A stretch of 6,284 bases of DNA, taken from assembly GCA_020847555.1 (NCBI GenBank), contig JADLBT010000523.1, positions 1 to 6,284 on the forward strand, written 5' to 3'. Under the pieces are notes generated by a model that was given only the letters and a program-made list of their open reading frames with translations, was not told where the DNA came from and ran no database searches. Source of the stretch: Gemmataceae bacterium (lineage in GTDB: Bacteria > Planctomycetota > Planctomycetia > Gemmatales > Gemmataceae). Positions within the stretch are counted from its first letter, which is position 1. Each line of letters opens with the position of its first letter. The translations under genes and the position numbers were made by a program. Positions 5,325 to 6,284 of the stretch are shown one piece after another.

Positions 5325-6229
5325 AACCGCTGCCGCTGCTCGACGTCCCGGTCCCGTCGGTGCCGCTCGCCCACCTGGACGAGCTATGGTTCCAGGTCGG
5401 CGGGACGGTCTGCAATCTCGAGTGCCGCCACTGCTTTATCAGCTGCGGCCCGCACAACCGCACGTTCGGGTTCCTCGATCTGGAGACGGTGCGCCGGGCG
5501 CTGGAGGAGTCGGCACGGCCAGGGGTGAAGGAGTATTACTTCACCGGCGGCGAGCCATTCCTGAACCGTGACATGACGGCGATCCTCGAACTCGCCCTGA
5601 CCTTCGGCCCGGCGACGGTGCTGACCAATGGGACCGTTCTCAGGGACGAGTGGCTCCGGCGACTGCGGCAGGCGGAGGAGGCTTCGCCGTACAGCCTGGA
5701 GTTCCGGGTGTCGCTGGACGGCTGCACCGCGGAGGAGAACGACCCGGTGCGGGGCGCGGGGACGTTCGAGCGGACGCTGCGCGGGGTGCGGCAGCTGGTA
5801 GGGCACGGCTTTCTGCCAATCCTCACGGTCACCCGCACCCGCGACGACCAGGACGACGAGGCGACGGTCGCGGGGTTCGTGCGACTGCTGCGGGCGAACG
5901 GGTACGACCGTCCGCGGCTGAAGCTCCTGCCGACCCTGCGCATCGGGGCGGAGGCGGGCCGGCAGCGCGGCTATCGCCCGGACGAGCGGCTGACGCCGGA
6001 GATGCTGAAAGGGTACGACACCGGGCGGTTGCTGTGCAGCCACGCGCGGGTGGTGACGGACCGCGGGGTGTACGTCTGCCCGATCCTGATCGAGGCGCCG
6101 GACGCCCGGCTCGGGGCGACGCTGTCGGAAGGGCTGGGGGCGTACACGCTGCGTCACCAGGCGTGTTACACCTGCTACCAGTACGGCGCCCTGTGCGCGA
6201 ACGCCTCGGGAGCACGCTGCGACGCCTAG
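5321..6229 (+). CDS. Radical SAM enzyme with C-terminal SPASM/Twitch-like cysteine cluster
   Basis: The protein has 302 residues. Radical SAM enzymes use a 4Fe-4S cluster to cleave S-adenosylmethionine and start radical chemistry. The cluster motif is Cys31-x3-Cys35-x2-Cys38 (CNLECRHC), with an extra Cys42 close by. YYFTGGEPF at 72-80 is the SAM amino-group motif. VLTNGT (100-105) and RVSLDG (129-134) are further barrel strands. The C-terminal part has Cys239, Cys253, Cys282, Cys285, Cys292 and Cys300 in a C-x9-G-x3-C ... C-x2-C-x6-C-x7-C pattern. This resembles, but does not exactly match, the SPASM auxiliary-cluster spacing, so one or two extra Fe-S clusters are likely. From memory it looks like a conserved uncharacterised family, with RVVTDRGVYVCPILIEAPDA (243-262) the most family-like stretch. 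The ATG at 5321 overlaps the stop of the upstream oxidoreductase gene. SPASM enzymes often modify peptides or protein side chains, but no precursor peptide is visible here. The substrate is unknown. Confidence 0.92.
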   Translation: MKPLPLLDVPVPSVPLAHLDELWFQVGGTVCNLECRHCFISCGPHNRTFGFLDLETVRRALEESARPGVKEYYFTGGEPFLNRDMTAILELALTFGPATVLTNGTVLRDEWLRRLRQAEEASPYSLEFRVSLDGCTAEENDPVRGAGTFERTLRGVRQLVGHGFLPILTVTRTRDDQDDEATVAGFVRLLRANGYDRPRLKLLPTLRIGAEAGRQRGYRPDERLTPEMLKGYDTGRLLCSHARVVTDRGVYVCPILIEAPDARLGATLSEGLGAYTLRHQACYTCYQYGALCANASGARCDA

Positions 6230-6230
6230 A

Positions 6231-6282
6231 TTGTTTCTGGGAAAGCCCACGGGACGCCACCCGTGGGCTTTCCCAGAAACAA
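6231..6282. terminator. Perfect 23-bp hairpin after the radical SAM gene: terminator or dispersed palindrome
   Basis: The arms 6231-6253 and 6260-6282 are perfect reverse complements over 23 bp, with a 6-base loop (ACGCCA). The hairpin starts one base after the TAG stop. Its core is GCCCACGGG/CCCGTGGGC. Neither strand shows a T tract after the stem, though on the plus strand only two bases remain in the window. A bidirectional terminator or RNA-3'-end protector is likely. A repeated genomic palindrome of the REP type is the main alternative. Confidence 0.6.
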
Positions 6283-6284
6283 CC

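Overview
This window is GC-rich DNA with long, well-formed genes. It most likely comes from a planctomycete, probably of the Gemmata group. That assignment is inference. It rests on a PEGA-type lipoprotein with an Ala-Pro-Trp-Tyr / Leu-Asp-Phe-Val-Ser-Glu-Asn-Leu core that I associate with Planctomycetes, on a PP2C phosphatase with a two-helix membrane hairpin and a charged C-terminal domain, on a membrane FHA protein with a Pro-rich linker, and on a GCCCACGGG/CCCGTGGGC palindrome of a kind common in those genomes.

The genes form two arms that diverge from a 214-bp intergenic region (2479-2692). The left arm is on the minus strand, in transcription order: a 205-aa PEGA-domain lipoprotein (2478-1861), a 439-aa polytopic membrane protein with an FHA domain and a C-terminal zinc ribbon (1656-337), and the N-terminal 88 residues of a single-span membrane protein cut by the window edge (265-1). 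A good sigma-70-like promoter (TTGACG, 17 bp, TATATC) lies in front of the lipoprotein. A weaker candidate precedes the FHA gene.

The right arm is on the plus strand: a membrane-anchored PP2C Ser/Thr phosphatase with a GTG start (2693-3997), a two-dinucleotide-domain FAD/NAD(P) oxidoreductase (4077-5324), and a radical SAM enzyme with a C-terminal cysteine cluster (5321-6229). The last two overlap by an ATGA and are probably translationally coupled. A perfect 23-bp inverted repeat begins one base after the final stop codon.

Two functional themes emerge. One is Ser/Thr phospho-signalling at the membrane: a PP2C phosphatase that keeps all its metal ligands sits opposite an FHA protein whose phosphothreonine-binding residues look substituted. 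The other is an oxidoreductase and radical SAM pair whose substrate cannot be told from the sequence. This pair is the best candidate here for an undescribed pathway. I see no mobile element, CRISPR array, tRNA or rRNA. Most other long open frames are shadows of these six genes, produced by the high GC content.
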